Assembly (NCBI RefSeq): GCF_025997995.1
Contig: NZ_AP026683.1
Span: 992,501-1,056,500 of the forward strand
Reading direction: 5' to 3'
Origin: Sediminibacterium sp. TEGAF015
GTDB taxonomy: Bacteria > Bacteroidota > Bacteroidia > Chitinophagales > Chitinophagaceae
Length of the DNA: 64,000 bases
Positions 11,341 through 26,310 of this stretch are shown here, piece by piece (the first letter of the stretch is position 1; each line of letters begins with the position of its first letter). The notes below the pieces were generated by a model. That model ran no database searches. It was given only the letters and a program-made list of their open reading frames with translations, and had not been told where the DNA came from. A program made the position numbers and the translations under genes.

Positions 11341-11907
11341 CTAACGCATAGTTGCATTACCTCCCCGATGCGGCTGCCCATATTGATAAGCTGTTGCCGT
11401 AGCTTTCCCCGCATCGTCAATAACTACTTTGAATATATAATCATAATCTTCGTCATTTAGTAGCGCTACCGGCCTGTTTCCTCCCAATGCATCAATGGTT
11501 TCCAACACGGTATTGGAGTGCCCAACCAGTAAAATAGTTTTTCCTTTCCAAGTAGTATTAATTTTTTCTACCACCATTTGAATGCTTCGAGGATTATACA
11601 ATTCAATAGGCGCTTTTATATGGGCAGCAGTCTGTACAGTACGTTTTGTATCGGTACTCAACACTTGAACAATATTCTCCTTTTGCAAGTAAGTAGCCAA
11701 GTCCATTGCTCTTTGCTTACCTACTGGCGTTAAATCAGGATTGGCTCGATTGGCAAAAGCTGTGTCCTTTTCTGCGTGTCGAACAATCCATACCGTGGTC
11801 GATTGCGCAACAGTTGTAATCCAACCGAAAACAACCAAACCTGCTGCAAAAAAAAGTTTTAACAAGATTGATCTGGGTTCTAATTTCATTTGCATGCTTC
11901 GATTCAT
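11341..11907 (-). CDS. Histidine phosphatase superfamily protein, exported (SixA-like)
   Basis: Phosphatase with a covalent phosphohistidine mechanism. The first catalytic His is in VWIVRHAEKD (RHG-type motif with Ala), an Arg in TKRTVQTA, and the second His in ILLVGHSNTV. The ATG at 11907 is chosen because the longer frame starts with GTG; later ATGs at 11895 and 11889 are also possible. A hydrophobic leader (ILLKLFFAAGLVVFGWITTVAQ) indicates export or membrane anchoring, unlike cytoplasmic SixA. The substrate is not evident. Upstream lie 190 bases before glmS on the opposite strand. Confidence 0.8.
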   Translation of the reverse strand: MNRSMQMKLEPRSILLKLFFAAGLVVFGWITTVAQSTTVWIVRHAEKDTAFANRANPDLTPVGKQRAMDLATYLQKENIVQVLSTDTKRTVQTAAHIKAPIELYNPRSIQMVVEKINTTWKGKTILLVGHSNTVLETIDALGGNRPVALLNDEDYDYIFKVVIDDAGKATATAYQYGQPHRGGNATMR

Positions 11908-12034
11908 TTTTATCACAACTATTTGGTTTTTGAACTACTGATTATTTTTTTCTGCTTACCTAATTCTGCTTTCTCACTTCGCCTTGACAATCCTGCAAAA
12001 AACTGCATATTATAAAAAACGCTATTTCAATACC

Positions 12035-12048
12035 TGCAAGTTCTTGCA
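12035..12048. repeat. Palindrome upstream of glmS
   Basis: TGCAAG-TT-CTTGCA lies 58 bases before the glmS start. It could be an operator or a chance palindrome; a related CTGCA appears twice just upstream. No glmS ribozyme core was recognised here. Confidence 0.25.
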
Positions 12049-12105
12049 AAACAGTCATTTATTCATTAAATATAATTAAACTTGTAACTAAATAAGTCAT
12101 TTATT

Positions 12106-13944
12106 ATGTGTGGAATTGTTGGTTATACAGGACCAAGAGAAGCCTATCCTATTGTGTTAAAAGGGCTAAAAAGATTAGAGTACCGCGGTTACGATAGTTC
12201 AGGTGTTGCGCTGCTGAACAACAAACAAATTAAAGTTTACAAGAAAAAAGGAAAAGTAGCAGAGCTGGAAGAAGCCGCTATTGGACAAGATGTACACGCA
12301 AATATCGGCATCGGCCATACCCGCTGGGCTACCCACGGAGAACCCAGTGATCGCAACGCGCATCCGCATCAATCACAAAGTGGCGAACTGGCCATGATTC
12401 ACAACGGTATAATTGAGAACTATACCCAGATTAAAAAAGAATTGGAATCCAAAGGATACCATTTTAAAAGCGATACCGACACGGAAGTTTTGTTGAATTT
12501 TATTGAAGACATAAAAATCAACAACAACTGTTCATTGGAAGAAGCACTTCGTATTGCATTAAAACGTGTAGTAGGTGCTTATTGTATTTTATTAATTTCC
12601 AAAGACGAACCAGAAACCATTATAGCTGCTCGCAAAGGAAGTCCTTTAGTAATAGGCATTGGCAAGGGAGAACATTTTTTAGCGAGTGACGCATCTCCTA
12701 TTATTGAATACACCAAAGAAGTAGTGTATGTAAACGACTACGAAATTGCGATTGTGAAGCCCGACGAATTGATTTTAAAAAATCTGGGTAATGAAAAGCA
12801 AACGCCTTTTATTACCAAGCTGGACATGGAATTGGCTGCTATTGAAAAAGGTGGCTATGACCATTTCATGTTGAAAGAAATTCATGAACAACCGAGTACT
12901 ATTCACGATTGCTTAAGAGGTAGATTGTTACCCCATAGTTTGCAAATCATGATGGGGGGAATTGAAAACAATATGGAGGCATTCATTAATGCCAATCGTA
13001 TTATGATTGTGGCCTGCGGAACCAGCTGGCATGCGGGTTTGGTGGCTGAATATTTAATTGAAGAGTTCTGCCGTATTCCAGTAGAAGTAGAATATGCTTC
13101 TGAATTCCGTTACAGAAATCCGGTGATACATCAAGGTGATGTAATCATTGCCATTTCGCAAAGTGGTGAAACCGCAGATACTTTAGTAGCATTAGAAAGC
13201 GCTAAAGAAAAAGGTGCATTCATTTTTGGAGTAGTAAACGCGGTTGGTAGTTCTATTGCACGTTTAAGCCATGCAGGCGCATACACGCACAGCGGCCCTG
13301 AGATTGGCGTAGCTAGTACCAAAGCATTTACAGGTCAGTTGGCCGTATTGATGATGATGGCATTAAAGATTGGTTATGCAAAAGGCACTTTATCTAAAGA
13401 TCGCTATGCACAACTAATGCACGACCTTGAATCCATTCCTGAAAAAATTAAAGAAATACTAGCAGACACTTCGAATATTCAACGTATTGCTGAAAAATAC
13501 AAGGACGCATCTGATTTCTTATTCTTAGGAAGAGGGTACAATTTCCCTGTTGCACTGGAAGGCGCATTAAAACTAAAAGAGATCTCTTATATACACGCAG
13601 AAGGTTATCCTGCTGCGGAAATGAAGCACGGTCCTATTGCATTGGTGGATGAAAATCTTCCAGTGGTATTTGTGGCAACGAAAGACTCTTACTACGAAAA
13701 AATTGTTTCGAACGTTCAGGAGATTAAAGCGCGTAAAGGAATGGTTTTAGCCGTTGCTACTGTTGGGGATGAAGTGATTCCTGGCATGGCCGACGATGTG
13801 ATGTTTGTTCCTGATGCTGATGAAGCCATTGCTCCTTTATTAAGCGTTGTTCCTCTACAATTGTTAAGTTATTATGTTGGCCTTTACAAAGGGCTTGATG
13901 TTGATAAGCCTAGGAATTTGGCGAAGAGTGTGACGGTGGAGTAG
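12106..13944 (+). CDS. glmS: GlmS, glutamine-fructose-6-phosphate aminotransferase (isomerizing)
   Basis: Makes glucosamine-6-phosphate from fructose-6-phosphate and glutamine, the first step toward UDP-GlcNAc for peptidoglycan and lipopolysaccharide. The 612 residues are full length. Cys2 is the glutaminase nucleophile (MCGIVGYTG), with GHTRWATHG and HNGIIENY in the glutaminase domain. Two SIS domains follow, with ACGTSWHAG, ISQSGETADT and ASTKAFTGQ. The end DKPRNLAKSVTVE is the family's conserved tail. The gene stands alone and ends at a strong bidirectional terminator. Confidence 0.98.
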   Translation: MCGIVGYTGPREAYPIVLKGLKRLEYRGYDSSGVALLNNKQIKVYKKKGKVAELEEAAIGQDVHANIGIGHTRWATHGEPSDRNAHPHQSQSGELAMIHNGIIENYTQIKKELESKGYHFKSDTDTEVLLNFIEDIKINNNCSLEEALRIALKRVVGAYCILLISKDEPETIIAARKGSPLVIGIGKGEHFLASDASPIIEYTKEVVYVNDYEIAIVKPDELILKNLGNEKQTPFITKLDMELAAIEKGGYDHFMLKEIHEQPSTIHDCLRGRLLPHSLQIMMGGIENNMEAFINANRIMIVACGTSWHAGLVAEYLIEEFCRIPVEVEYASEFRYRNPVIHQGDVIIAISQSGETADTLVALESAKEKGAFIFGVVNAVGSSIARLSHAGAYTHSGPEIGVASTKAFTGQLAVLMMMALKIGYAKGTLSKDRYAQLMHDLESIPEKIKEILADTSNIQRIAEKYKDASDFLFLGRGYNFPVALEGALKLKEISYIHAEGYPAAEMKHGPIALVDENLPVVFVATKDSYYEKIVSNVQEIKARKGMVLAVATVGDEVIPGMADDVMFVPDADEAIAPLLSVVPLQLLSYYVGLYKGLDVDKPRNLAKSVTVE

Positions 13945-13973
13945 AGAGAATTAGATTTATAAAATTCATTTAA

Positions 13974-14012
13974 TAAAAAAGAGTAAGGCGTGAGACCTTA
14001 CTCTTCTTATTT
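13974..14012. terminator. Bidirectional terminator between glmS and the collagen-like operon
   Basis: A 10-base-pair stem (AAGAGTAAGG 13979-13988 with CCTTACTCTT 13996-14005) is flanked by an A-run on the left and a T-rich stretch on the right, so it can serve glmS on the + strand and the collagen operon on the minus strand. Confidence 0.85.
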
Positions 14013-14051
14013 AGTCTATACAATCCTGACACTTTAAAAAAGTTTTTCAAA

Positions 14052-19708
<5,657 letters not shown>

Positions 19709-19709
<1 letters not shown>

Positions 19710-20233
19710 TATCTGTTATTTTTAATGAATTTGATGGATTGAAGTCTCGCATTAGAACTGAGGAGCGAAACGATATAATTTCCATGAAGCAAATTGGCTA
19801 CAGGAATTCTTGCACCATTAATAAGTGCACTAAAATCTGTTTTAACAACCTGTACCACTCGGCCCGTGAAATCAGTCACGTGCAAATAATATTGATCGTC
19901 CGATGCTAAATTCTGAGCATTCAGCACTTTTATATTTAAGATATCGGTCGTAGGAATAGGATAAGCCAGCACTTGCAGTTCAAGTTTCTGCGTTTCAGGA
20001 CAGGTTAGTGTAAAACTGCCAGGCTTTGAATTAAAGAAAACTTTAAGACCATTTGAAACCTCCAGGCACTTCTCACTTTCAATAATAGTAGGTGCACTGT
20101 GAATCATTTCAGTTGATCCCATATTTCCAAAACCACCAATCACAAACTTACCTGTTATCTGTGCAGACGCACCAACAGATAAGACTGTGCTGATGAATAA
20201 GAAAATGAATATTTTATTTACCTGTTGTAACAT
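19709..20233 (-). CDS. Small exported protein with T9SS-type C-terminal sorting domain
   Basis: 174 residues with a signal peptide (ending VGASAQ). The last 85 residues resemble the type A sorting domain recognised by the type IX secretion system: [16 protein letters not shown], then [11 protein letters not shown] and [12 protein letters not shown], ending in Lys/Asn/Arg. The remaining N-terminal part is only about 60 residues and unrecognised, so there is little cargo. It overlaps the lipoprotein gene by 20 bases and the collagen gene by one, which ties the three into one operon. It may help export or anchor the collagen-like protein (inference). Confidence 0.75.
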
Positions 20234-20669
20234 AGGTCAACTGGATTACTTTACCCTGATAGGTATACTTCAATTTTAAAATGTTACTGTTGCTTTCTTC
20301 AATGAGGTAACTCTGTAAAACTTCAACTCCTGAAATAAGATTGACATAAGAAGTTGATAAAGCCTGAGGATTAGGTACATCCCATTTTCCAACCACACCA
20401 TCACTGTCTTTGAATGAACCACCCTGATAAAAAGTAATCATGTAGGTATTGGACCCGTTAGAACTAATGGTAGAGAAATTTGACTCTGCAGAACCATTAA
20501 CTGTTACTTCAGTCAATCTCCAAATGGTTGGATTGTTGGCAGCCCCAGTGATGGTTGCTTTTGCAATTGCGATGGGATCTGCCGCTATTTCTTTGCTACA
20601 GCTTGTAAACAAGCCCGCAGAAAAAATTAGCAGGAGAGATAATAAACGCGCGTATTGTTTCGTTTTCAT
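20214..20669 (-). CDS. Lipoprotein, lipocalin-like fold likely
   Basis: 151 residues with a clear lipobox (FSAGLFTSC, Cys at about 24). The mature part has a beta-strand pattern seen in small Bacteroidota lipocalin-like lipoproteins ([52 protein letters not shown]). It is the first gene of the operon leading to the collagen-like protein and overlaps the next gene by 20 bases. No function is assigned beyond a surface or periplasmic lipoprotein. About 300 bases of upstream sequence should contain the operon promoter, but I could not place it. Confidence 0.7.
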   Translation of the reverse strand: MKTKQYARLLSLLLIFSAGLFTSCSKEIAADPIAIAKATITGAANNPTIWRLTEVTVNGSAESNFSTISSNGSNTYMITFYQGGSFKDSDGVVGKWDVPNPQALSTSYVNLISGVEVLQSYLIEESNSNILKLKYTYQGKVIQLTYVTTGK

Positions 20670-20986
20670 GTGTCAATCATTTTAACAGGGGCAAATTTGT
20701 TCGACTGCACACGCGTATTATATGCCTAAGATTAGGGATAAGAAAAATATTTAATAAGTGATTTCTTTATAACTTATTGATATTCAACTAGTTGTAAAAA
20801 TATTTTGATATCAAATTTTCGTAAACACCTCCCCCACACGAAAGGTCAAAATAGAAAAATACCAGACTGTTGGTATGATAAAATTGTGCAATATTGAACC
20901 ATGTATGAATAAAGGAGGATTGTATCTTAGTGTTTTCGGTATATAATTATTCATAAATAAATAGCTCAATAGTATATTTGATTACA

Positions 20987-23203
20987 ATGGCGCAAAATAA
21001 TATCACCAAGACCCCCCTTGATGCTTTAGGTTACGGATTTATCAAAGACCATCATATTCCAAAGGGTAAGGATGAATATTATCTGCGGAATATGCAAATG
21101 CGAAATGGTATTCATTACCGAACGCTAACTGCATATGAAATTGAACAACTGGTTCGTAATGGTAATACCACAGATAACTGGAATCATATACTCGTTTCGG
21201 ATGCATTTAATCCAGACCTAGTAAAGAACTGTAAATTTCACGGCCTTGTTAGAATTGGAAAACTAGAACCCTTTTGTCTGGGCTTTAGTGATTTAAAAAC
21301 TCCAGTTGGATTATACAATTCAACTATTATCAGTTGCGACTTCGGAGATAATGTTGTTATCAACAATGTCAACTACCTCTCACATTATATTATTGGCAGC
21401 GAAGCCATTATTACCAACGTAAATGAATTGGTTACCACCAATCACTCTAAGTTTGGTAACGGAATTGTAAAGGACGGAGAATCAGAAGAAGTGCGTATTT
21501 GGCTGGAAATCTGCAATGAAAACACAGGCAGAAAAGTGTTGCCATTTGATGGCATGTTACCCGGCGATGCTTTCCTTTGGAGTCGTTACAGAGATGACAA
21601 AGCATTGCAGCAAAAATTCGTTGAATTCACCGAAAAGAAATTCAATAATAAAAGAGGTTATTACGGAAAGGTTGGCGACAGAACAGTTATTAAGAATTGT
21701 AACATCATCAAAGATGTTTGGGTAGGTTCTGATGCTTATTTTAAAGGAGCTAACAAACTCAAGAATCTGACGGTAAACTCCAGCCCTGAAGGACGCACCC
21801 AAATTGGGGAAGGCTGTGAAATGGTGAATGGAAATATTGGCTACGGTTGCCGGATTTTCTACGGTGTTAAAGCAGTTCGATTTATCATGGCCGACCACTC
21901 TCAATTGAAATACGGAGCAAGATTGATTAACTCCTATCTGGGACAAAATGCTACCATTTCTTGTTGCGAGGTATTGAATTCATTAATATTCCCTGCACAC
22001 GAACAACACCATAACAATTCATTTTTATGTGCAGCACTGGTAATGGGACAAAGTAATATTGCAGCCGGTGCTACCATTGGATCGAATCACAATAGCAGAA
22101 GCGCTGACGGTGAAATCATCATGGGCCGTGGCTTCTGGCCGGGTCTCTGCGTAAGTTTGAAACACAATTCAATCTTTGCTTCTTTCACAATGATCAGCAA
22201 AGGAGACTATCCTGCAGAATTGAATGTACCGATTCCTTTTTGCTTAATTAGCAACGATACTAAGAACGATCAGCTGACTATTATGCCAGCCTATTGGTTC
22301 CTCTATAATATGTATGCATTGGCACGCAATGCAGGCAAATATTCTCAGCGGGATAAAAGACACGACAAGACACAGAAACTCGAATACGATTATCTGGCGC
22401 CTGATAGTGTCAATGAAATTTTTACTGCAATGGAAAAGCTGGAACTATATACAGGCCAGGCTTATCTGCGTTCAGAAAAAAAATTGGATCTAGATACCAC
22501 AGAAGCAATGGCTGTAGGGAAGCTCTTACTTAAGAGCAATAATAGACTGGTTGATTCACTGGAAATTATTGCCACAGATATAGAAAACAGCAAACGCAAA
22601 ACAGTATTGGTTAAAGTGCGTCAGGCTTACAAAGTGTTTGAAGATGTCCTGGTATTCTATGGGGTTAAATCTTTGTTATGCTTAATTGGCAAAAATATTC
22701 CAGACTCCATTGAAGCTTTAACCAAACGCATTCCGAAAAAACTGAGCAGGACATCATGGATTAACTTGGGCGGTCAACTTATGCCTGCTGCAGATTTGGC
22801 TGAGCTGCGCAAAAAAATCACTTCCGGTAAAATAAAAGGATGGGACGATTTACATGCGCAATATGCAGTTAAAGGAGAATTATATGAAGAACAAAAATGC
22901 CACCATGGTTTGGCCACACTAAGCGAAATCACTGAAATCTCCTTGAACCAATTAGACAAACACCAGATAAATTATTTACTGAACAGCGCCATATCCACCA
23001 TGGAATGGATGACGAAGGGCATTCACGATTCTAGAGCAAAAGACTACAGCAATCCATTTAGAAAAATGGTCTATGAAAGTTTTGCAGAGATGAATGAAGT
23101 GGTAGGTAAACTGGAAGACAACAGCTTTATAAAGGAACAAATAGGAGAACTGAAATCCTTTAAAAAAGAAATCAGTTCTCTCAAAAAACAATTGGGGATA
23201 TAA
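20987..23203 (+). CDS. DUF4954 family protein with left-handed beta-helix repeats
   Basis: Large cytoplasmic protein (738 residues from the ATG at 20987; a TTG nine bases upstream is less likely). The middle third holds hexapeptide-type turns (VVINNVNYLSHYIIGSEA, GEGCEMVNGNIGYGCRIFYG, NIAAGATIGSNHNSRSADGEIIMGRGFWPGL) as in acyl- and nucleotidyltransferases with a left-handed beta helix. The C-terminal 250 residues are mainly helical and end in a Lys-rich coiled coil. The family is common in Bacteroidota and its reaction is not known to me; a sugar-nucleotide or acyl transferase role is plausible. It is divergent from the collagen operon. Confidence 0.8.
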   Translation: MAQNNITKTPLDALGYGFIKDHHIPKGKDEYYLRNMQMRNGIHYRTLTAYEIEQLVRNGNTTDNWNHILVSDAFNPDLVKNCKFHGLVRIGKLEPFCLGFSDLKTPVGLYNSTIISCDFGDNVVINNVNYLSHYIIGSEAIITNVNELVTTNHSKFGNGIVKDGESEEVRIWLEICNENTGRKVLPFDGMLPGDAFLWSRYRDDKALQQKFVEFTEKKFNNKRGYYGKVGDRTVIKNCNIIKDVWVGSDAYFKGANKLKNLTVNSSPEGRTQIGEGCEMVNGNIGYGCRIFYGVKAVRFIMADHSQLKYGARLINSYLGQNATISCCEVLNSLIFPAHEQHHNNSFLCAALVMGQSNIAAGATIGSNHNSRSADGEIIMGRGFWPGLCVSLKHNSIFASFTMISKGDYPAELNVPIPFCLISNDTKNDQLTIMPAYWFLYNMYALARNAGKYSQRDKRHDKTQKLEYDYLAPDSVNEIFTAMEKLELYTGQAYLRSEKKLDLDTTEAMAVGKLLLKSNNRLVDSLEIIATDIENSKRKTVLVKVRQAYKVFEDVLVFYGVKSLLCLIGKNIPDSIEALTKRIPKKLSRTSWINLGGQLMPAADLAELRKKITSGKIKGWDDLHAQYAVKGELYEEQKCHHGLATLSEITEISLNQLDKHQINYLLNSAISTMEWMTKGIHDSRAKDYSNPFRKMVYESFAEMNEVVGKLEDNSFIKEQIGELKSFKKEISSLKKQLGI

Positions 23204-23213
23204 TCGGGAGATC

Positions 23214-23789
23214 TTAAAACTTAAGCCCTAGTCCTAATTGTATCTGTTGATTGGTCCATTTTTGCTGGTCTGTGAAATCATTGATATTCTGTAAACCAAC
23301 ATTGTACCTGCCATAGATACGCAATACTTTTAAATTTACCTGCGCACCCAATACCATGGATAAATCGCCGGCTTTAAATGCCTGCTGACCATTGCTCAGC
23401 AAATTTTCGTTCTTGTTAATGAGCACTCCAAACTGAGGCCCCGCTACAAAGCTTAACAAACCAATTGGACTGTAACGCAAAAGAATTGGCACCATTAAAT
23501 AATCCAGCTTAACATTGGTTGGCAACGTGCTGTAAATGGCATCCAAATTTGTAGCGGGCTTAGTAGATGTTTGACTCCAGATAACTTCGGGCTGAATACC
23601 CCAACGCTTGGCAAAATCAATTTCAGCAAACGCACCGGCGTGATATGAGAAATTAAATCCCTGATCAAAAGACTGCCCCTCTATCTTATTTAAGTTGGCA
23701 CCCGCCTTAACACCCAATCTGAATCCGGTTTGTGCATGCAACACTGTCCCGATAATAACCATGAAGGCAACTAAAAAAATCTTACGCAT
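23214..23789 (-). CDS. Outer-membrane beta-barrel protein (PorT-like)
   Basis: 191 residues with a signal peptide (MRKIFLVAFMVIIGTVLHAQ). The mature part alternates hydrophobic residues and ends in an aromatic strand (IQLGLGLKF), as in eight-stranded barrels. GFRLGVKAGANLNKIEGQSF, FSYHAGAFAEIDF and RWGIQPEVIWSQ are typical of the outer-membrane beta-barrel family to which PorT belongs. The genome context (DUF4954 and TIGR03643 neighbours) gives no hint of a partner. Structural call good, function unknown. Confidence 0.8.
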   Translation of the reverse strand: MRKIFLVAFMVIIGTVLHAQTGFRLGVKAGANLNKIEGQSFDQGFNFSYHAGAFAEIDFAKRWGIQPEVIWSQTSTKPATNLDAIYSTLPTNVKLDYLMVPILLRYSPIGLLSFVAGPQFGVLINKNENLLSNGQQAFKAGDLSMVLGAQVNLKVLRIYGRYNVGLQNINDFTDQQKWTNQQIQLGLGLKF

Positions 23790-23875
23790 ACATTTTGTTT
23801 AAGTGAATCAAAACAATTTATATGCCATAGACGAATAAACATGAACCAATGTTACACTTGAAATGTTAAAAATGC

Positions 23876-24154
23876 ATGAATACGTTAACAGAGAAAGACA
23901 AGGACCGTATTATTGAAATGGCTTGGGAAGACCGAACGCCTTTTGAAGCCATAGAATTTCAGTTTGGATTGTCTGAAAAAGAAGTGATTGAATTTATGCG
24001 CTTAAACAGCAAAGCATCCAGCTTTAGAATGTGGCGTAAACGCATGAACGGACGCAGCACCAAACACCAGCAACTGCGCGAGAAAGGAATCAACCGCTTT
24101 AAATGCAGTATGCAGCGTGCAATATCGCTGAATAAAATAGCTAAGCGCGGATAA
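23876..24154 (+). CDS. TIGR03643 / DUF2805 family protein
   Basis: 92-residue basic protein, with DRIIEMAWEDRTPFEAIEFQFG and a helix-turn-helix-like segment (LSEKEVIEFMRLNSKASSFRMWRKRMNGR). The family is widespread as a short stand-alone protein; the fold suggests nucleic-acid binding but no role is established that I know of. Its last 14 bases overlap the end of the convergent metallophosphoesterase. Confidence 0.8.
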   Translation: MNTLTEKDKDRIIEMAWEDRTPFEAIEFQFGLSEKEVIEFMRLNSKASSFRMWRKRMNGRSTKHQQLREKGINRFKCSMQRAISLNKIAKRG

Positions 24155-25394
24155 ATTCTATAACAGTAATTTCCGGCATAATGCCTACCCTGCCCGGATA
24201 ACCAATGAAGCCAAAGCCCCTGTTGACATATAATTTCTGAGCACCATCTTCGTAAAGGCCTGCCCATTGTTTATACATCCATTTTACCGGACTCCATTTA
24301 AAATAAGGATTTTCCAATCCAAACTGCATCCCGTGTGTATGTCCTGAAAACATGATATCAATATCGGGATAGTCTGTTTTTACCTGCGCATCCCAATGGC
24401 TGGGATCGTGACTGAGCAAGAGTTTGAAAGGAATTCCTTCTGTACCCTTAATCGCTTCTTCCATTTTGCCGTATTTAGGGAACCGGCCTTTGGCGCCCCA
24501 GTTTTCAATACCCAATATGGCAATTTTTTCTCCGTTTCTTTCCAATACCCGGTGTTCATTCATAAGCAAATCCCACCCCATTTCTTTGTGCACTTGCATT
24601 AATGCCTGCAAATTGGCTTGCTTTGCTGCAGCAGAAGGCCATTGTACATAATCTCCATAATCGTGGTTTCCCAATGAACTGTATACCCCCATTGGCGCTT
24701 TTAAACGGGCAAAACTACTTTTTAGTGGTGCCATTTCCGTGGCGCGATCGTTCACCAGATCACCTGTGAAAAAGATCATATCGGGGTTTTGCGCCAGTAT
24801 CAGGTCTATGCCTTTGTTTACCGCTGCAATGTCTTGCAGACTGCCACTGTGAACGTCGCTGATTTGCACCAGTTTTAATCCCTCAAAAGCTGAAGGCAAA
24901 TTCGGGAAAGACAATTTTATTTTTTTTACCTGATAACTGTATTTGTTTTTAAAACCCCAGAGCATGGTACCAAATAGCGTAGAACCCAGTCCCAGCCCAA
25001 TCCAGCTTAGGAAAACGGAACGGGAAACCATGGAGCCATCTCCCAGTGTCTGCCCTCCGGTCTTTCTGTAAATATTCACAATAGTCCACCAACCGCCTCT
25101 GCGGATATCATCCACCAGAAAGATGGTAGTGGCTATTAATTTGGCGATAAATAATCCCGCTAGTATGGCAAAAACATAATTCCGAAAGATTTTAGACTGC
25201 TGCAAGGCAGGCACAAACGGAAATGCCATCAAAGAGAAGATGGTGAGCACCGAAACCACCCAATATCCAAAGTGAATGTACATTCTGGCCCGCTCAGAAA
25301 TTGGCTGGGTAACGGTTTTAACCGCCTGGTACACATAAAAATCAAGCAAAACCATAATGGCGGCTATAAAAAACAAAGTCCCTGTACTGCGCAT
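24141..25394 (-). CDS. Membrane metallophosphoesterase
   Basis: Calcineurin-like phosphoesterase (417 residues) with about four hydrophobic segments in the first 150 residues and the catalytic domain behind them. Metal-binding blocks in order: LVQISDVHSGS, FFTGDLVNDRA, SLGNHDYGD, LLLSHDP and FSGHTHGMQFG. The arrangement matches YkuE/YaeI-like phosphodiesterases attached to the membrane, some of which hydrolyse lipid-linked substrates such as UDP-diacylglucosamine. The substrate here is undetermined. The end overlaps the preceding small gene on the other strand. Confidence 0.9.
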   Translation of the reverse strand: MRSTGTLFFIAAIMVLLDFYVYQAVKTVTQPISERARMYIHFGYWVVSVLTIFSLMAFPFVPALQQSKIFRNYVFAILAGLFIAKLIATTIFLVDDIRRGGWWTIVNIYRKTGGQTLGDGSMVSRSVFLSWIGLGLGSTLFGTMLWGFKNKYSYQVKKIKLSFPNLPSAFEGLKLVQISDVHSGSLQDIAAVNKGIDLILAQNPDMIFFTGDLVNDRATEMAPLKSSFARLKAPMGVYSSLGNHDYGDYVQWPSAAAKQANLQALMQVHKEMGWDLLMNEHRVLERNGEKIAILGIENWGAKGRFPKYGKMEEAIKGTEGIPFKLLLSHDPSHWDAQVKTDYPDIDIMFSGHTHGMQFGLENPYFKWSPVKWMYKQWAGLYEDGAQKLYVNRGFGFIGYPGRVGIMPEITVIEFIRA

Positions 25395-25451
25395 ATTTTA
25401 ATATAATGGGTAAAGATAAGCACCCTCCATAACAGCGATCGGATAATATTG

Positions 25452-25482
25452 TTTGAGAGCTGTATCCGATGCCGTATTTTTG
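25452..25482 (+). promoter_or_regulatory. Promoter of the parA-parB operon
   Basis: TTTG at 25452-25455 and TATTTTTG at 25475-25482 are separated by exactly 19 bases, a full match to the Bacteroidota housekeeping promoter. Transcription would begin near 25489, about 19 bases before the parA ATG. Confidence 0.8.
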
Positions 25483-25507
25483 ACAACCGAGAAAAGGAAT
25501 AGCAACT

Positions 25508-26308
25508 ATGGCAAGAATTATTGGCGTGGCCAATCAAAAAGGCGGAGTAGGTAAAACAACCACTGCAATCAACGTAGCAGCCAGTCTGGCTGTTTTAGAA
25601 TACAAGACCCTGCTGGTGGATGCGGATCCCCAGGCAAATAGTACAACTGGGGTGGGCTTTGACCTGCACAATATCACCAACAGTTTATACGACTGCATGG
25701 TCAATAGTGTAACTGCCAATGAAGTGATTTTAAAAAGTGATATTCCAAATTTAGACCTGATTCCCTCTCATATTGATCTGGTAGGTGCAGAACTGGAAAT
25801 GATTAATTATCCGAATCGCGAAAATGTAATGAAGAATATTTTGGATGCAGTACGCGACCGCTATGATTTTATTATCATCGACTGCTCTCCTTCTCTGGGT
25901 CTGATTACGGTGAATTCACTGGTGGCTTCTGACAGTGTAATTGTGCCTGTTCAATGCGAATTCTTTGCCTTGGAGGGATTGGGTAAATTATTGAACACGA
26001 TTAAAATTGTTCAGAACCGTTTGAATCCTGCCTTACAAATTGAAGGGATATTAATGACCATGTACGATGGACGTTTGCGTTTGTGCAACCAGGTGGTTAG
26101 CGAAGTACGACGTCATTTTGATGATATGGTTTTTGCTACCATCATCCATAGAAATACCAGATTGAGCGAGGCCCCCAGCGTTGGTAAGCCCGTGATTTTA
26201 TACGATGCAGAAAGTAAGGGTGCCGTGAATTACCTGAACCTGACCAAGGAAATTCTACAGAACAACGGCATGACTAAAATTTCTAACCAGGAAAGAATTA
26301 TTGAATAA
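25508..26308 (+). CDS. parA: ParA (Soj) chromosome-partitioning ATPase
   Basis: Deviant Walker ATPase that drives origin segregation with ParB. VANQKGGVGKTTTAINVA (residues 7-24) carries the deviant Walker A with its signature Lys; DADPQANSTTGVG is motif A' and IIDCSPSLGLIT the Walker B. The length of 266 is usual for the short chromosomal type, with no N-terminal HTH domain. It is two bases before parB and has its own promoter just upstream. Chromosomal parAB usually lies fairly near the replication origin, but no dnaA or parS site was recognised in the window. Confidence 0.95.
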   Translation: MARIIGVANQKGGVGKTTTAINVAASLAVLEYKTLLVDADPQANSTTGVGFDLHNITNSLYDCMVNSVTANEVILKSDIPNLDLIPSHIDLVGAELEMINYPNRENVMKNILDAVRDRYDFIIIDCSPSLGLITVNSLVASDSVIVPVQCEFFALEGLGKLLNTIKIVQNRLNPALQIEGILMTMYDGRLRLCNQVVSEVRRHFDDMVFATIIHRNTRLSEAPSVGKPVILYDAESKGAVNYLNLTKEILQNNGMTKISNQERIIE

Positions 26309-26310
26309 TT

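Noticed and set aside
11908..12105. glmS ribozyme upstream of glmS
   Set aside because: No conserved core or pairing pattern of the ribozyme could be found; only a 14-base palindrome is present.
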